Of a DNA stretch of 64,000 bases, positions 11,277 to 21,439 are shown piece by piece. A program made the position numbers and the translations under genes. The DNA comes from Fagopyrum homotropicum (Eukaryota; Streptophyta; Magnoliopsida; Caryophyllales; Polygonaceae), in contig BSWB01000004.1 of NCBI GenBank assembly GCA_033239125.1, positions 31,369,501 to 31,433,500 of the forward strand, read 5' to 3'. Positions within the stretch are counted from its first letter, which is position 1, and every line of letters begins with the position of its first letter. A model generated the notes under the pieces. It made no database searches. It had not been told where the DNA came from and worked only from the letters and a program-made list of their open reading frames with translations.

Positions 11277-12353
11277 ATGACTATATTTGATCCAGCCTGG
11301 ATAGCAAGGCAAAGTGCTAGGGCGGACCATTATGAATACTTGGAGGAGAAGTACTCCTTCTATTGGTTCAGCAATGAACGGGAAAGAGAAGAGGTCATTC
11401 AGCGTGAACTTGCGATATGGGATGAGAGGAATGTCCCTAAAAACATTTATGAGCAACCTTTTGAAGACTCTCTCGAATCAAGATTGGAGAAGTTGATGAA
11501 GAAGGTGGAGGAGCTCAAGGAAAGCACCCTATCCTATGCTAAGCCGAAAGAGGAGCATAAGGAAGTGTTACACGTTCCAAGCATTCCTTTGGTCGAACCG
11601 GAAGTTTTTCCTGAAGCTTTTGTGGAAGCGGAGGATGTGGAAGATCTCAATTCAACTGCCGAGACCTCGGCCGAGGTGGAGGAGATCTCGACCGAGATGG
11701 AAGAATCTGCAAAACCAGAAGTGGAAGATGCAGAGAACCTTGGCCAAATTACTGAGATTGTGGTCAAGGTGGAAGAAAGACCAGAAAAACTAAGAGAGAT
11801 TTCGTGGGTGGATTATCAACCCAACACGAAACTTGTCTCAAGCTTTGGAGAACTTTGCAAGGTACATTCTCCTACTTCATTTGAATTCCCTATTAATATT
11901 TCTGAATTTTTCAGGAAGGCACCGGAGAGTTGGAGGTCTCTTCCGAAAGAACCTCCTAAGATCAAGATGAAACCTCTCTTGAAATTGTTGGAAGAAGAAG
12001 CTCCTCGGATCATGAGGAGTGGAGTTGGCAAGCACTACACCGCTAAGGCGATGAAGAGTCTCTTGTTCAAGTATGGGGTCCCTCGCATGCTTAGGACCCT
12101 GTACCATCCCCAAGATATAGATGGGGAAGCTGCTATAATTCTCGAGAAACTGTTTTCTCGATCAAGGAAAGGATGGGACACGAGGAATGTCCCATTGAAG
12201 TGTAGGAAGTCTAGACGAATTCCGGTGAGAATCAAACCGTACAAGCTTGTACGTGGGAGATCTTACCATTTGCCGGTGAAGTTAGGAACCGGAACCTTCT
12301 TGGAAGATTTTTACGGATGTGATGAGCACTCCACGACATTCGAAGTGCATTGA
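11277..12353 (+). CDS. D ORF1: acidic/coiled protein fused to an integrase C-terminal remnant (358 aa)
   Basis: ATG at 11277; open for 358 codons, with a TGA ending at 12353. Residues ~1-90 are charged and likely helical. Residues ~95-170 are very acidic and Glu/Val-rich, and here the DNA holds the palindrome words ACCTCGGCCGAGGT and ATCTCGACCGAGAT. Residues ~250-350 resemble the second half of an Athila integrase: KYGVPRMLRTLYHPQ, then ILEKLFSRSRKGW, then KLVRGRSYHLPVKL. The place of the catalytic Glu reads GEAA, so no integrase activity is expected. There is no protease or RT. The intact frame in a recently moved element suggests it may still be translated, perhaps as a structural or packaging protein. 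That role is inference. Confidence 0.65.
   Translation: MTIFDPAWIARQSARADHYEYLEEKYSFYWFSNEREREEVIQRELAIWDERNVPKNIYEQPFEDSLESRLEKLMKKVEELKESTLSYAKPKEEHKEVLHVPSIPLVEPEVFPEAFVEAEDVEDLNSTAETSAEVEEISTEMEESAKPEVEDAENLGQITEIVVKVEERPEKLREISWVDYQPNTKLVSSFGELCKVHSPTSFEFPINISEFFRKAPESWRSLPKEPPKIKMKPLLKLLEEEAPRIMRSGVGKHYTAKAMKSLLFKYGVPRMLRTLYHPQDIDGEAAIILEKLFSRSRKGWDTRNVPLKCRKSRRIPVRIKPYKLVRGRSYHLPVKLGTGTFLEDFYGCDEHSTTFEVH
11664..11698. repeat. Pair of palindrome words inside D ORF1
   Basis: ACCTCGGCCGAGGT (11664-11677) is a perfect 14-bp palindrome. ATCTCGACCGAGAT (11685-11698) is an inverted repeat with a two-base mismatch at its centre. They belong to the word family scattered through D. Confidence 0.85.
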
Positions 12354-13156
12354 GTAATCCCATTCCGTATGGTCCAGCTAGCGACCTTAAATCAAGCGCT
12401 TCTTGGGAGGCAACCCAAGGTATTGCTCTTCTTTCCCGTTTTCTAGTCTAGCTTAGATAGTTTTTGTTTTTGCTTTGCTTTGCTTTGTTTTTGGCGTTCT
12501 GGACAGACAACAGGGAATATCTAAGGAGGAGCACAACTGGAAGGACAGAAGTTCGAGATTCTGAGAAGACAGAAAGACCTCGGTCACTGTCAAAGCACCT
12601 CGACCGAGTTGATTCTTGAGCAACCGAGGCGACTAGGGTTTCTGCAGAACCGCCTCGGTCCATACCACCTCGGACCAGTCGAGACCATCTCGACCGAGGT
12701 GACAGCAGATCCAGTAAAAGTATAAAAGGGGGAAAAATTACATTTTCATTTTTTACCATCCTCGACCGCGGCGAACAGACGCACCTCGCTCACCTTGTTT
12801 CTTGCTCGTTTTCGACGTTTTCTGCTTCCAAACCGAGATTGAAGGATAGAGGAGTCGATTGCAACTACAGATCTGCAAGAAATTTGAGCGTTTCGACCGG
12901 AACGAGGTAAAAACGTTCGAAAACCTAAACTCGTTCGTTTACTGAAATTTGGGCTTTGGTTGCCCTTGATTCTGTTGAGGAAACCTTTAAGTACCCCTTA
13001 GGAAGCATCGGTAGTGATTTTTGGGGGAAAAGAACTGAAATTCAGAGAGTTGCAAATCGCACTGCCTTCGCCTCGGTCCAGTCGACCTGCACCTCGGTCG
13101 AGGTGATTCTTGGAGTTTGTCAGTCGACCGAGGTAGTCTGACAGTACAGTTTTAAG
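12354..13156 (+). other. D spacer between ORFs, rich in CTCG..CGAG palindromes
   Basis: No convincing coding. It begins with the stretch GGGAGGCAACCCAAG near 12408, as found after pol in Athila elements. Clusters of CCTCGG / CGACCGAGG words lie at 12576-12702 and 13069-13138, with more at 12761-12800. It may serve as the leader of the downstream frame. Confidence 0.7.
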
Positions 13157-14560
13157 ATGAGTTCTGACAGATTGTTAGCTCTTAGAGACAGATCCTCTCC
13201 TTCCCCTTCTTCTTCCTCATCCCGACCTTCTATCCCGGTGATTCACGAGAGACACCGGGTAGATTATGACCGTATTGCTAGTCGTCCAGTTATCGCTCCT
13301 AGATTTCTGGACGTTTCTGCCTTTGATTGTCTCCACGTAGATGGAGAGCTTAGGAGGATGATCACCACCGTCGGGCTGGATCAGTTTACTGAGATCCGAG
13401 CCCCAGCCTACCTTGAGCCGACCCTCGAGTTTGTCAGTTCCTTCACTTACCTCCCCACAGAGAGGGCTGTGAAGTACCGGTTGATGAACCGGAACTACTT
13501 AGTACCTCTTGACCACTGGAGAGACATTTTTGGCTTCCCTGCCCCCACTGCTGTAGACTTCCCGACCCGAGCTGTAGCTAGAGAGTTCTGGGGTCAGATC
13601 GCCCACATTACGAGGCATGCAGACAGGTGGCGCCCTGGTGATTCCAGGGCGAAGCTTATCTATCATCTAGCTTTTCGGTTGGTACACAGGATCTTCAGCG
13701 AGATGCTTCTGGCGCGTACTGAGACGCCCCAGAAGGTCCGACAGGGGGAGCTCTTCTCTTTATACTGCATGGTCACAGGTGGATACCCTGACTTTGGATT
13801 GATGCTGGCAGAGGATCTGCACAGGATCAAGGCCAAAGGGAAGGGAGATATATGCTGCGGAGGGATAGTGACCCATATCGCTAGGTATCAGGATATGGAT
13901 CTGAGTAGGTGTACCATGGTGGCGGCTGCCAAGCCGCTCGGACTTCAGGAGATGATTACACGGAGGATTCTAGTTCCCCGTGGTTTGACTACACCTTACG
14001 TTGCTATGCCATGGGAGCTGACTGCACCTCAGGGCATCAGATGGTCTGCACAGTTCTTTGTCTTTGATCCACACTATTGGCAGACAGCATGGGGTCCACT
14101 TATGGAGGATTACAGAGAGGGAGCAGCTACCCCTGCTGAGGCTGAGGAGGAGGTTGAGGACGAGGACGACGATGATGATGATACAGTAGATGAGAGAGGA
14201 GGTGGCGTCCCGATGGACACAGGTACAGATACAGCTGGGACGAGCGCGCCACCTATTATTGATTTGGATGATGACGAGGAGGACACTGAGCCGGCGCCAG
14301 CTGAGGCATCTCCAGTCAGACCTGCTAGACGCAGGAGGCGTGGAGTTAGGGACAGAGCTGCACACCGACGGATCGATGACCTGACGGATCAGGTTATCGA
14401 CTCATATGCTGCACTTTCGCTGGATATCCGCGAGATGCAGGAGCAGCAGCATCATCAGCACATGATGGCTCAGCTACAGTTTGAGCGTATCATGGGCCAT
14501 CCCTATGACCCGACTCAGTACCCCTACATACCACCACCACCACCGGATCGAGACTACTGA
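13157..14560 (+). CDS. ATHILA ORF-1-like protein (467 aa)
   Basis: ATG at 13157 and TGA at 14558-14560. Residues ~1-20 are Ser-rich. Residues ~45-300 match the general pattern of the plant ATHILA ORF-1 family: RFLDVSAFDCL, a segment ending LEPTLEFVSSFTYLP, then RLMNRNYLVPLDHWRDIFGFP and, further on, KLIYHLAFRLVHRIFSEML, VRQGELFSLYCMV and GGIVTHIARY. A Glu/Asp-rich tract (~325-345), a basic stretch PARRRRRG (~390) and a short helical His/Gln-rich tail with a poly-Pro end follow. The function of this family is unknown; I see no signal peptide or clear membrane helix. The frame is intact although the element has no pol enzymes, which suggests it was kept until recently. Confidence 0.8.
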   Translation: MSSDRLLALRDRSSPSPSSSSSRPSIPVIHERHRVDYDRIASRPVIAPRFLDVSAFDCLHVDGELRRMITTVGLDQFTEIRAPAYLEPTLEFVSSFTYLPTERAVKYRLMNRNYLVPLDHWRDIFGFPAPTAVDFPTRAVAREFWGQIAHITRHADRWRPGDSRAKLIYHLAFRLVHRIFSEMLLARTETPQKVRQGELFSLYCMVTGGYPDFGLMLAEDLHRIKAKGKGDICCGGIVTHIARYQDMDLSRCTMVAAAKPLGLQEMITRRILVPRGLTTPYVAMPWELTAPQGIRWSAQFFVFDPHYWQTAWGPLMEDYREGAATPAEAEEEVEDEDDDDDDTVDERGGGVPMDTGTDTAGTSAPPIIDLDDDEEDTEPAPAEASPVRPARRRRRGVRDRAAHRRIDDLTDQVIDSYAALSLDIREMQEQQHHQHMMAQLQFERIMGHPYDPTQYPYIPPPPPDRDY

Positions 14561-15959
14561 GGAGCTGCAGGACTTTATTATTATATCTTTTTTTATGCAG
14601 TTCGGCTTTTATTCGGTGAGTTCTCTTGTTTAGACTTTTATTATACCCACTGGGACAGTGTGTCTCAAGTATGGGGTGTTTGTTATTTGACTACTTGACT
14701 ACGTGATGTATTCGACTACTTTTGATGTATTATATTTATCGGATATTTTCATATTTATGCTTCATTTGCCTTTATATGATTATCTGATATTACATGCATA
14801 CCTACAGGTTATTTGATTGAAAAAAAAAAAAAAAAAAAACGTCGAAACCGAAAAATTTTTTGACCTCGACCGGGGAGATTCTGGCCGAACGAGGTGATTC
14901 ACCTCGGTTGAACCAAGAACACCTCGACCGAGGTGGGTTAACTGAGAAGTTTTCGAAAACGATTTTGTGTGACTTATCTGGATATGATCTCAGTGAAGAT
15001 CTTGTTTACTGACTGGTTTTAAATTCTTTATGTGTTTGAAAGGTTTTATGATATGTTTAAGTTGCTAAATGCTTTGTTTAAAATTATTGGCATGTTTAAT
15101 ACTTTGTTTTTATCCAAATTATGTTGAAATTGAAGGTTGACACCGCAGGTTAAGTTCTCTCACTTTCTTCTTGGAAAGACCAAGGCAATTCATTCTCTTC
15201 TTCTTCTTCCCCTTGATCATGCTTAGCCCCTCATATACATTTTTGCCTCCCTTTACCTATCCGGGAATTTGGAAGCAAGCAAAGTGGTGAAAGCAAGTTA
15301 AAGTTGAGAAGTGGGCTGGAAGTGAAAGTGCTAGAAAGTAATAATAGGTTTGGGGAAGTCAATCATGAAGATGAGTAACTCGGCACCATTCACATAGCCG
15401 GGTGTTTGTGTCTTGCCAAAGTCGGATTGAGCGATATTCCTATCGGGTCATGGTATGTGCATCAAGGGTTTGATGCATCTCGAGAAATTGATGATTGCGG
15501 ATTTCCTAGGCTTCGGTTATTGTGCACCTCTGTCCATGCATCCCAAAAAGTAAAGTAAAAGGAAAGTGCGAAATAAGCAAAGCTTATTGGTGGAAGGTGT
15601 TGCAAGTCAAAGTGAAAGTGAACTTTTCTTTTGGGAAGCCCTTGAGACCTTGAGCTTGTTGATTGACTTAGCGGTTTAAACTGGATTATACATGATTAAT
15701 TTTGATAATTGTGATTTATTATACATTCTATGATTTTGTGCAAAGATGAACAACTTTCCTATATTTATAAAATGTTTTGAGCATATTGAGTTTTTAAATT
15801 CCAGGAAGTACTCTCTTAGAGTGATCTATGGTAGTTGCACACCATAAAATGTTTTTGAAAGGCTTTTTCATTGATTTTCTTGACTTATAATCCATTCTAT
15901 CTTGTCTTCTATATGCGGAACTTGCTTGGGGACAAGCAAGGGCTAAGTATGGGGTATTT
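14561..15959 (+). other. D 3' non-coding region
   Basis: No long frame. It holds an A run at about 14820-14839, a cluster of palindrome words (14862-14936: CTCGACCGGGGAG, CACCTCGGTT, ACCTCGACCGAGGT) and, near 15940, GGCTAAGTATGGGG, which acts as the purine-rich primer just before the 3' LTR. Confidence 0.75.
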
Positions 15960-17696
15960 TGATAGCATGAATTATAGTCTATATTTTGGGGTTTGTTTGA
16001 ACGTTTTATCTTCAATAATCTGCATGTTTGTATATACATTATGTGATTTTACTGCCATTTCATCTACCTTTGCGAGAATCGAGGTCTACACCTAGTTTCG
16101 TTGTAATTGCAGGTAATATGGTACGTTTTGCATCAAAAAGGAGCAAAAGAAGTCAAGAGTCATTTGGAGCTACATCCAGGAAGCATAGCCATGGATTAAG
16201 GATTTACTTTGGGCCAGTTTTGAGAGATTTCACATTCAGTTGTGACTCAACTCGGTTGACCAGAGATTCATCTCGACCGAGGTGATCCAGAGACGCCGAC
16301 TCGACCGAGGCGAAAACCTAGGACGCGGCGAGAATATTTTATTCTTGAAGGAGATCTTTTAAACTTGGAAAGTAATCTTATATTTTTGGGCTGGGCTCTT
16401 GGAAGGAAGGAGATATGCAGAATCATATATTTTACCTATATTTATGGGAGAATATCTTTCTAAGATTTATTATCTTTGGAGGGTTATTTTCCTATAAAAA
16501 GGGTTGGATTTTCCACAAATCCGATCGTGCTTAGAGCCCGCTTACACCGAAAAATACGCAGCAGCAGCCTACTCCAAGTTGGGAGATTTGAAGAACCTTT
16601 TTGAAGGTTGAAGGAAGATTGAAGTTCATAGCTTTTATAGCTTTATTGAAGGGTTTTGTAAGATTGTCTTCAATTCCCTCAATTGTTGTCTTGTCTTGTT
16701 GGATTATTATCCAAAGAACGCTTTGTTGTGATATTTGATTCAGTTATTGAAGTCTTTTCATTAAATTCTTCTTTGTTCAAATATTCACCTTCTTCCTATA
16801 TATTTTAATACTTTCATTATGATGATGAGTGGCTAATTTCCTTGTGTGATTCTAGGGTGATTGGCTGAAGGTTGTGGGAAAAACAATGATAGAATAATCT
16901 TAGATTCCAGTAGGATCCTGAAAGTTCGAGTCTTTAATCTTAACCCTAAGCATCTCGTTCGGTTGATGAACATCTCGGCCGGGGTGGAATTCTTCTGAAC
17001 AAGGTGACTTATTTGATCCGTAACTGAGATTTAAGTGTTAGAGTTTGCCAAATCCTATTCTTATTACACCTTCCTGGTTCAAAGCAAGCTTAGGATGAGA
17101 CTTAACCGGTAATTCCTTAGTTTGTGTATCAACGATCATAAGTGTAGGTAATAAAGGTTTATCCTTTATTGGGGTTTGAGTGTGCTTCCATCCCATCTTC
17201 GTGAGTTAGCCTGAGACTTACCCGGTAAAGGTTGATTCTATTCCCTTAGATGGTGTGTTAGTTTGAGGTTATAGTTCTTTATCTTAATTCCTTGAGACTT
17301 ACCCGGTAATAGGAGTTGCGGTTTAGGATTAGTGTGTAGTGAGACTTACCCGGTGATCTACTCCACTTAGTAACACCTTCCCCACGCAAAAATCTCAGCT
17401 TTGTCCGCTTATCTATAGATCTTGAGTTGGAACCACAACTAGATGCTTTAATCCCTAGAATTACATGCTTGCTTTATTTGACATCTTATTCATCTTTGAT
17501 TGTGTTAATCGCTCTTGTGGTTAGAACTAACGTAGCATACTGTGTTGACTTTGTTTCACCGAGTCCCTGTGATCGACCCCTGGAATTTTCTTGCTTTTAC
17601 TACGATTGACCCGTACACTGCGGGTTCGCATCCTTGTTTTAAGCTTAAGTCTAGGGTTATAAATTTAAAGCTTGCACACACCGTTTGGAGCGAACA
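15960..17696 (+). repeat. 3' LTR of D
   Basis: 1,737 bp, colinear with 9416-11152 without indels that I could see and with about eleven substitutions. The base after it starts the second CTTGT copy. Confidence 0.95.
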
Positions 17697-20286
17697 CTTG
17701 TCGTGTACGCTTTGTCCTCACCAGCAGGTGAGCCATGCCCAACCTAGCAGGCTAGCACTGTCCCTGCAGCCTTTACCGACCCCTCGCCCTAGCTGTCCTC
17801 ATTTCCCTCATCCTTGCTTCTCCCTTGGATACCTCTCTACAACAGACCCAATGCACCTTCATCCCTTCATCTCTTGTGCAGTAATTAGCAGTGAGAACCA
17901 CCGGGTAGAATCGGTGAGTCCCGTGCTTGCCTTTGCCAACCGGAGATCCACCAGGAAGCCCTAGCCGCCGCTCTAGTTTTGCCCTGCACCACCAGCCGCC
18001 GGAGAAGCTTCGCATGTGCCTCCGCTGTTGCCGCCAGAAGCCGTCGTCATCACCTCTCTCTCCCTCTACTTCTCTGTCGTTTCTCTTCCCGCCGCACCAG
18101 GGACAGACGACGCCCACACCACGGAGACAGATCGACGCCGCAGTCGCCTTGTCTCGCTCACTAGAGACCGAAGCTAGCGCCGCCAGGAGCGATGCCGGAG
18201 ATTGCATGTGTGCCGCCAACCCTTGCAGCCCCGCCAGCCCTTGCCGCCCCTTGATGCCATGGAAACACAGAGATTGAAGAAACCCTTCCTTCCTAATTAT
18301 AATCGTGACCCTCTTATTTTGGTATAATTACAAAATGCACCCACTTTTTTTTTATAATTGCAGTTTTGTACCCACACTTTTGGAATGTTGCATTTATATC
18401 CTTTTCTAGAAAATTTCAGATTATGGCCCTTATTTATATTTTCAGAATATGACCCCAATTTCGAAATTGTTCATCTTTGCCCTAAAAGTTTATTTGTCGA
18501 TTTTAAACTCGGGTTTCAATTAGGGGGATATTCCTATATTTGTATATACTACATATTATGCCTTTGTTGGATTAATCTCGGTTTATGGCAAAGATTTTAT
18601 TGTGGGTATTAACCTTGGCTTTGAAAACGAATTTTTACATTGAGTTTATGATGTTATAAATTTTGTCTGAAATATTATAATTACGGTTTTTAACTTGGGT
18701 TTTAGATGTGGGGTTTTCCTTAGATTATATATGTTCATTATTCCGTTCAAATTTAGCTTATAAGCTAAATTTAATTTAGTTTGGTGCTAGGTTCGAAAGC
18801 GCCCCGATAAAGGCCTAACGAGTCCAAGTCGACATCCGTTGAACGACATCCACTTTTGACGTCGTGTGAGTATTCTTTCCCCTCGATTTAGTTATGTTTA
18901 GTATTAGTATCATGCTAGGTTGGATCTAGCATAACCTAGTGAGAATACCAATTAGTGGTTTGGACCTTAGGTGAGTTTTGAGGATTTATGATTGTTCTAA
19001 GGCGTGAGTTGGGTTGTTATCTTGTGAGGATTGTTAAGGATTTGTGCTTTATGGTTGATCTTGTGAATCTTGTGACTTGAAGTGTTGATGTTATCTTGGG
19101 AGGCTTGTGAGGTTTGAGAATTGGAGTATGCGGTTATTGAGATTATGGGCTAGAATATGGTAAATCCTAGCATAGGGTTGATACCGTTGAGATTGTTGAC
19201 ACTAGGCATGTATATCCTAGTATGTGTTATGTGTTATGATCCTGCGAGATCATAGGGTCTAGAAGTCTAAGGACTTCTAGCTAGTGTTGAGTGTGATGTG
19301 AGCATGAGAGATTCTAGGATGCGGTCCTAGAATGTGAGTCAAATGATCTCGCATAGATCATTTGTGTAGAAGTCTTAGACTTCTTGAGTTGAGCGAGTTG
19401 TTGATATAGTTATCTTCTTGTGAGCAGGTTGTGGACTCCTTCCCAAGGGAAGCGAGAGTGTTGTGAGTTGAGTGTGGTGACGAGGTAAGTCTTCGGACTT
19501 ACTTAGCTCGTATTCCTTGTATTAGCATCTATGTGTGTTGGGTGGTGTGTGTTTATTCCTTATCGTTTATAACAACTAAACCGGTAATAGGACCACCGAC
19601 CTTATATTATTTTGGCCCAAGTGTATGATAACGGGTGGTGACATCATCTGTCTAGCTCTTGCGAGACTCTAGGAGGTTCTTGGCGACTAGCCCGTGCTGG
19701 TTAGACGGTCGGAGGCATCCGCACCGTTCCATGCCGGTAAGTAGGGACCGAGGCGGGACCACGGTGGTCTCGTGTCACAAAACTAAGTTGAATTAGAACG
19801 GAATATGACTTAATAATAAAAAGATAATAAACCGGAATTGTGTGCTTTGAGAATGTTGTGTGTTTATGATGATTTACTTGTGTTTGTGCCTTTCTCATTG
19901 ATTCTAATGCTTCGAATATGAGCTAACGGTTTTATACCGACTGTTGTAGACTGCATTACAGGTTAGGATTGCGGCCAAGACATCCGGAAGAGTGGGCAGC
20001 CGGGGTTCCGTACATTTTAGGATTGGGTTTTGGGTGGAGTCGAGTTTGAGTATTGTAATTATCGTATGTTGTATGGTGTTAGCCTTTGGGGTTGTATTTT
20101 CGGCTGAATTCTTTTGTCGTATTCTTTCGGGTTTTTCTTTTCATTGCATAAAAATGTATTTCGGTGTTGGCCTTTATTTGTGCCTTGTTGTAAGATCCGG
20201 TGAAATTGTTGTCAAGCTAAGGGTCGGGACCCATTGTGAGGTCTCAACCCGTAGCGCCCGGAGTCCCGCGGATTCGGGGTGTTACA
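17697..20286 (+). repeat. E 3' LTR, second part
   Basis: Resumes at the duplicated CTTGT and ends GGGGTGTTACA at 20286. The first ~580 bp are GC-rich and give short Pro/Ser/Arg-rich frames (for example 17927-18277). Comparable GC-rich stretches in C (52540-53250) and H (57580-58200) do not share one frame, so I call them leader, not genes. The candidate leader intron is at 19485-19961. Confidence 0.9.
19485..19961 (+). other. Candidate LTR leader intron (element E)
   Basis: Donor GAG|GTAAGT at 19482-19490, branch-like CTAAC at 19923-19927, acceptor CATTACAG|GTTAG ending at 19961; 477 nt. The donor is the 5' arm of GTAAGTC-TTCG-GACTTAC, a 7-bp stem with a UUCG loop closed by C-G. Confidence 0.5.
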
Positions 20287-20535
20287 CATATAATATCCAA
20301 GTGAATCAACCGATATATTCACTTGTGTGGGATTAATTATTCATTATCAATATTGTTAGATATTAAGTAACACATCAAAAGATTTATTAGTTTTTTCCAT
20401 AATATTCTTTAAATCTCAAATATTTTATATAAAATATTTTTTATTCATTATTATTTACTAAGTAACTAAATAATATATTATATTAATAACAATAAAACTT
20501 CTCATTTATTGAATACAAAAAATAAATTTGGCCAC
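20287..20535 (+). repeat. Host direct repeat, copy 1
   Basis: Matches 56972-57220 with two mismatches that I can see and no indels, and includes the small inverted repeat AAGTGAAT...ATTCACTT. Copy 1 begins exactly where E ends; copy 2 is uninterrupted to its left. Confidence 0.92.
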
Positions 20536-21439
20536 CCTAGTTATTTTATTGTACCATAAATATTCTTCCGAAAATCTTCATTTTTATATATATTTTAAGA
20601 TTTAATATACTATGCTAAATAATACACTCAAATAAAATATCATAAAACCAAGTCATCGAATAAAAGAAAACCGATTTCACTAATCCAATTTGTTATTTTT
20701 CAAAGAATTTTTCGATGTCAGCATCAAATTAGACGAAATCAATTATATTGAATGCAAAATATCAATTATACATAACATAACATTATTAAAATTTTTAACT
20801 AAATGATTTATTATATATGTTTTAAAATACTATTGCATTCAATTAAATGAATAAAAACCTAATTTTATCAATATGCTTAGATATTTTACGCAAAACCCTT
20901 TTTGGTTAGATAACAAATTAAGATAGTTTCTTTACTTTTATCCAAAATTATGAAAACATCAAGGAAACTATACATACATCCAACCCATTTAATAAATCCT
21001 ATTGTCAAATACAATAGAATCAACAAAATTATATGAATATCCTTTTTTAAATTGATTGATCATCTCTTTATGAGGAATAGGATGTATAGTAAAACACGAA
21101 TAATAAAAATAAATACATAAATTTAATCCCGTATTTGTCGAGTAGTGTAGTAGTAAAAATTAATAAATAACACACTTTATCATAAATTTTAATAATTGCA
21201 TAAACATGTAAAGTGGTTGATGTTATAAGAAGAAGAAAAAATAAGAGTATTTTTTACAAAAAAGAAACATAAATATTATAGAATTAAGCATGTTAACAGT
21301 ACAATTATACAATAAGTATTATATTCTAAAAGTGTATCTTACCAATATTGATGATAAAAAAAACATTTTCAAAGGTTAATGACTCTAACTTTGTGCACCT
21401 TTGGAAGGAGACTTAAGCCTCTCATTTGTTGAACCCGTT
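20287..21439. other. Host DNA between E and F; no gene seen
   Basis: AT-rich, about 1.15 kb, with stops in all frames and no recognisable protein, RNA or TE terminus. The first 249 bp recur at 56972-57220. The last five bases, CCGTT, are the TSD of F and are repeated at 41396-41400. Confidence 0.75.

Larger units (their letters stand above)
9416..17696 (+). mobile_element. Element D: non-autonomous Athila-lineage retrotransposon, structurally complete
   Basis: Two 1,737-bp LTRs (9416-11152 and 15960-17696) start TGATAGCATG and end GAGCGAACA. By eye they differ at about eleven positions. The TSD CTTGT lies at 9411-9415 and 17697-17701. The primer site TGGCGCCGTTTCCGGGGA follows the 5' LTR, and a purine-rich AAGTATGGGG precedes the 3' LTR. 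The internal region has two long open frames and no protease, RT or RNase H, so movement must have relied on enzymes from a relative. The low LTR divergence indicates a recent insertion. Confidence 0.95.
4591..20286 (+). mobile_element. Element E: family-2 chromovirus derivative, split by A and D
   Basis: The tail of a 5' LTR (4591-4651) is followed by an initiator-Met primer site, a 4.5-kb internal region, a PPT and a 3' LTR starting TGTAACACCCC at 9111. The 3' LTR is interrupted by D and ends at 20286 (GGGGTGTTACA). The LTR with D removed is about 2.9 kb, like that of C (2,960 bp). Coding is reduced to short RT and integrase remnants. The left flank and most of the 5' LTR are outside the window, beyond A. 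Confidence 0.9.

Noticed and set aside
20287..20535. MITE, because of the small inverted repeat AAGTGAAT...ATTCACTT
   Set aside because: The inverted repeat is only 8 bp, not terminal, and no target duplication flanks the segment; a host tandem repeat explains both copies.
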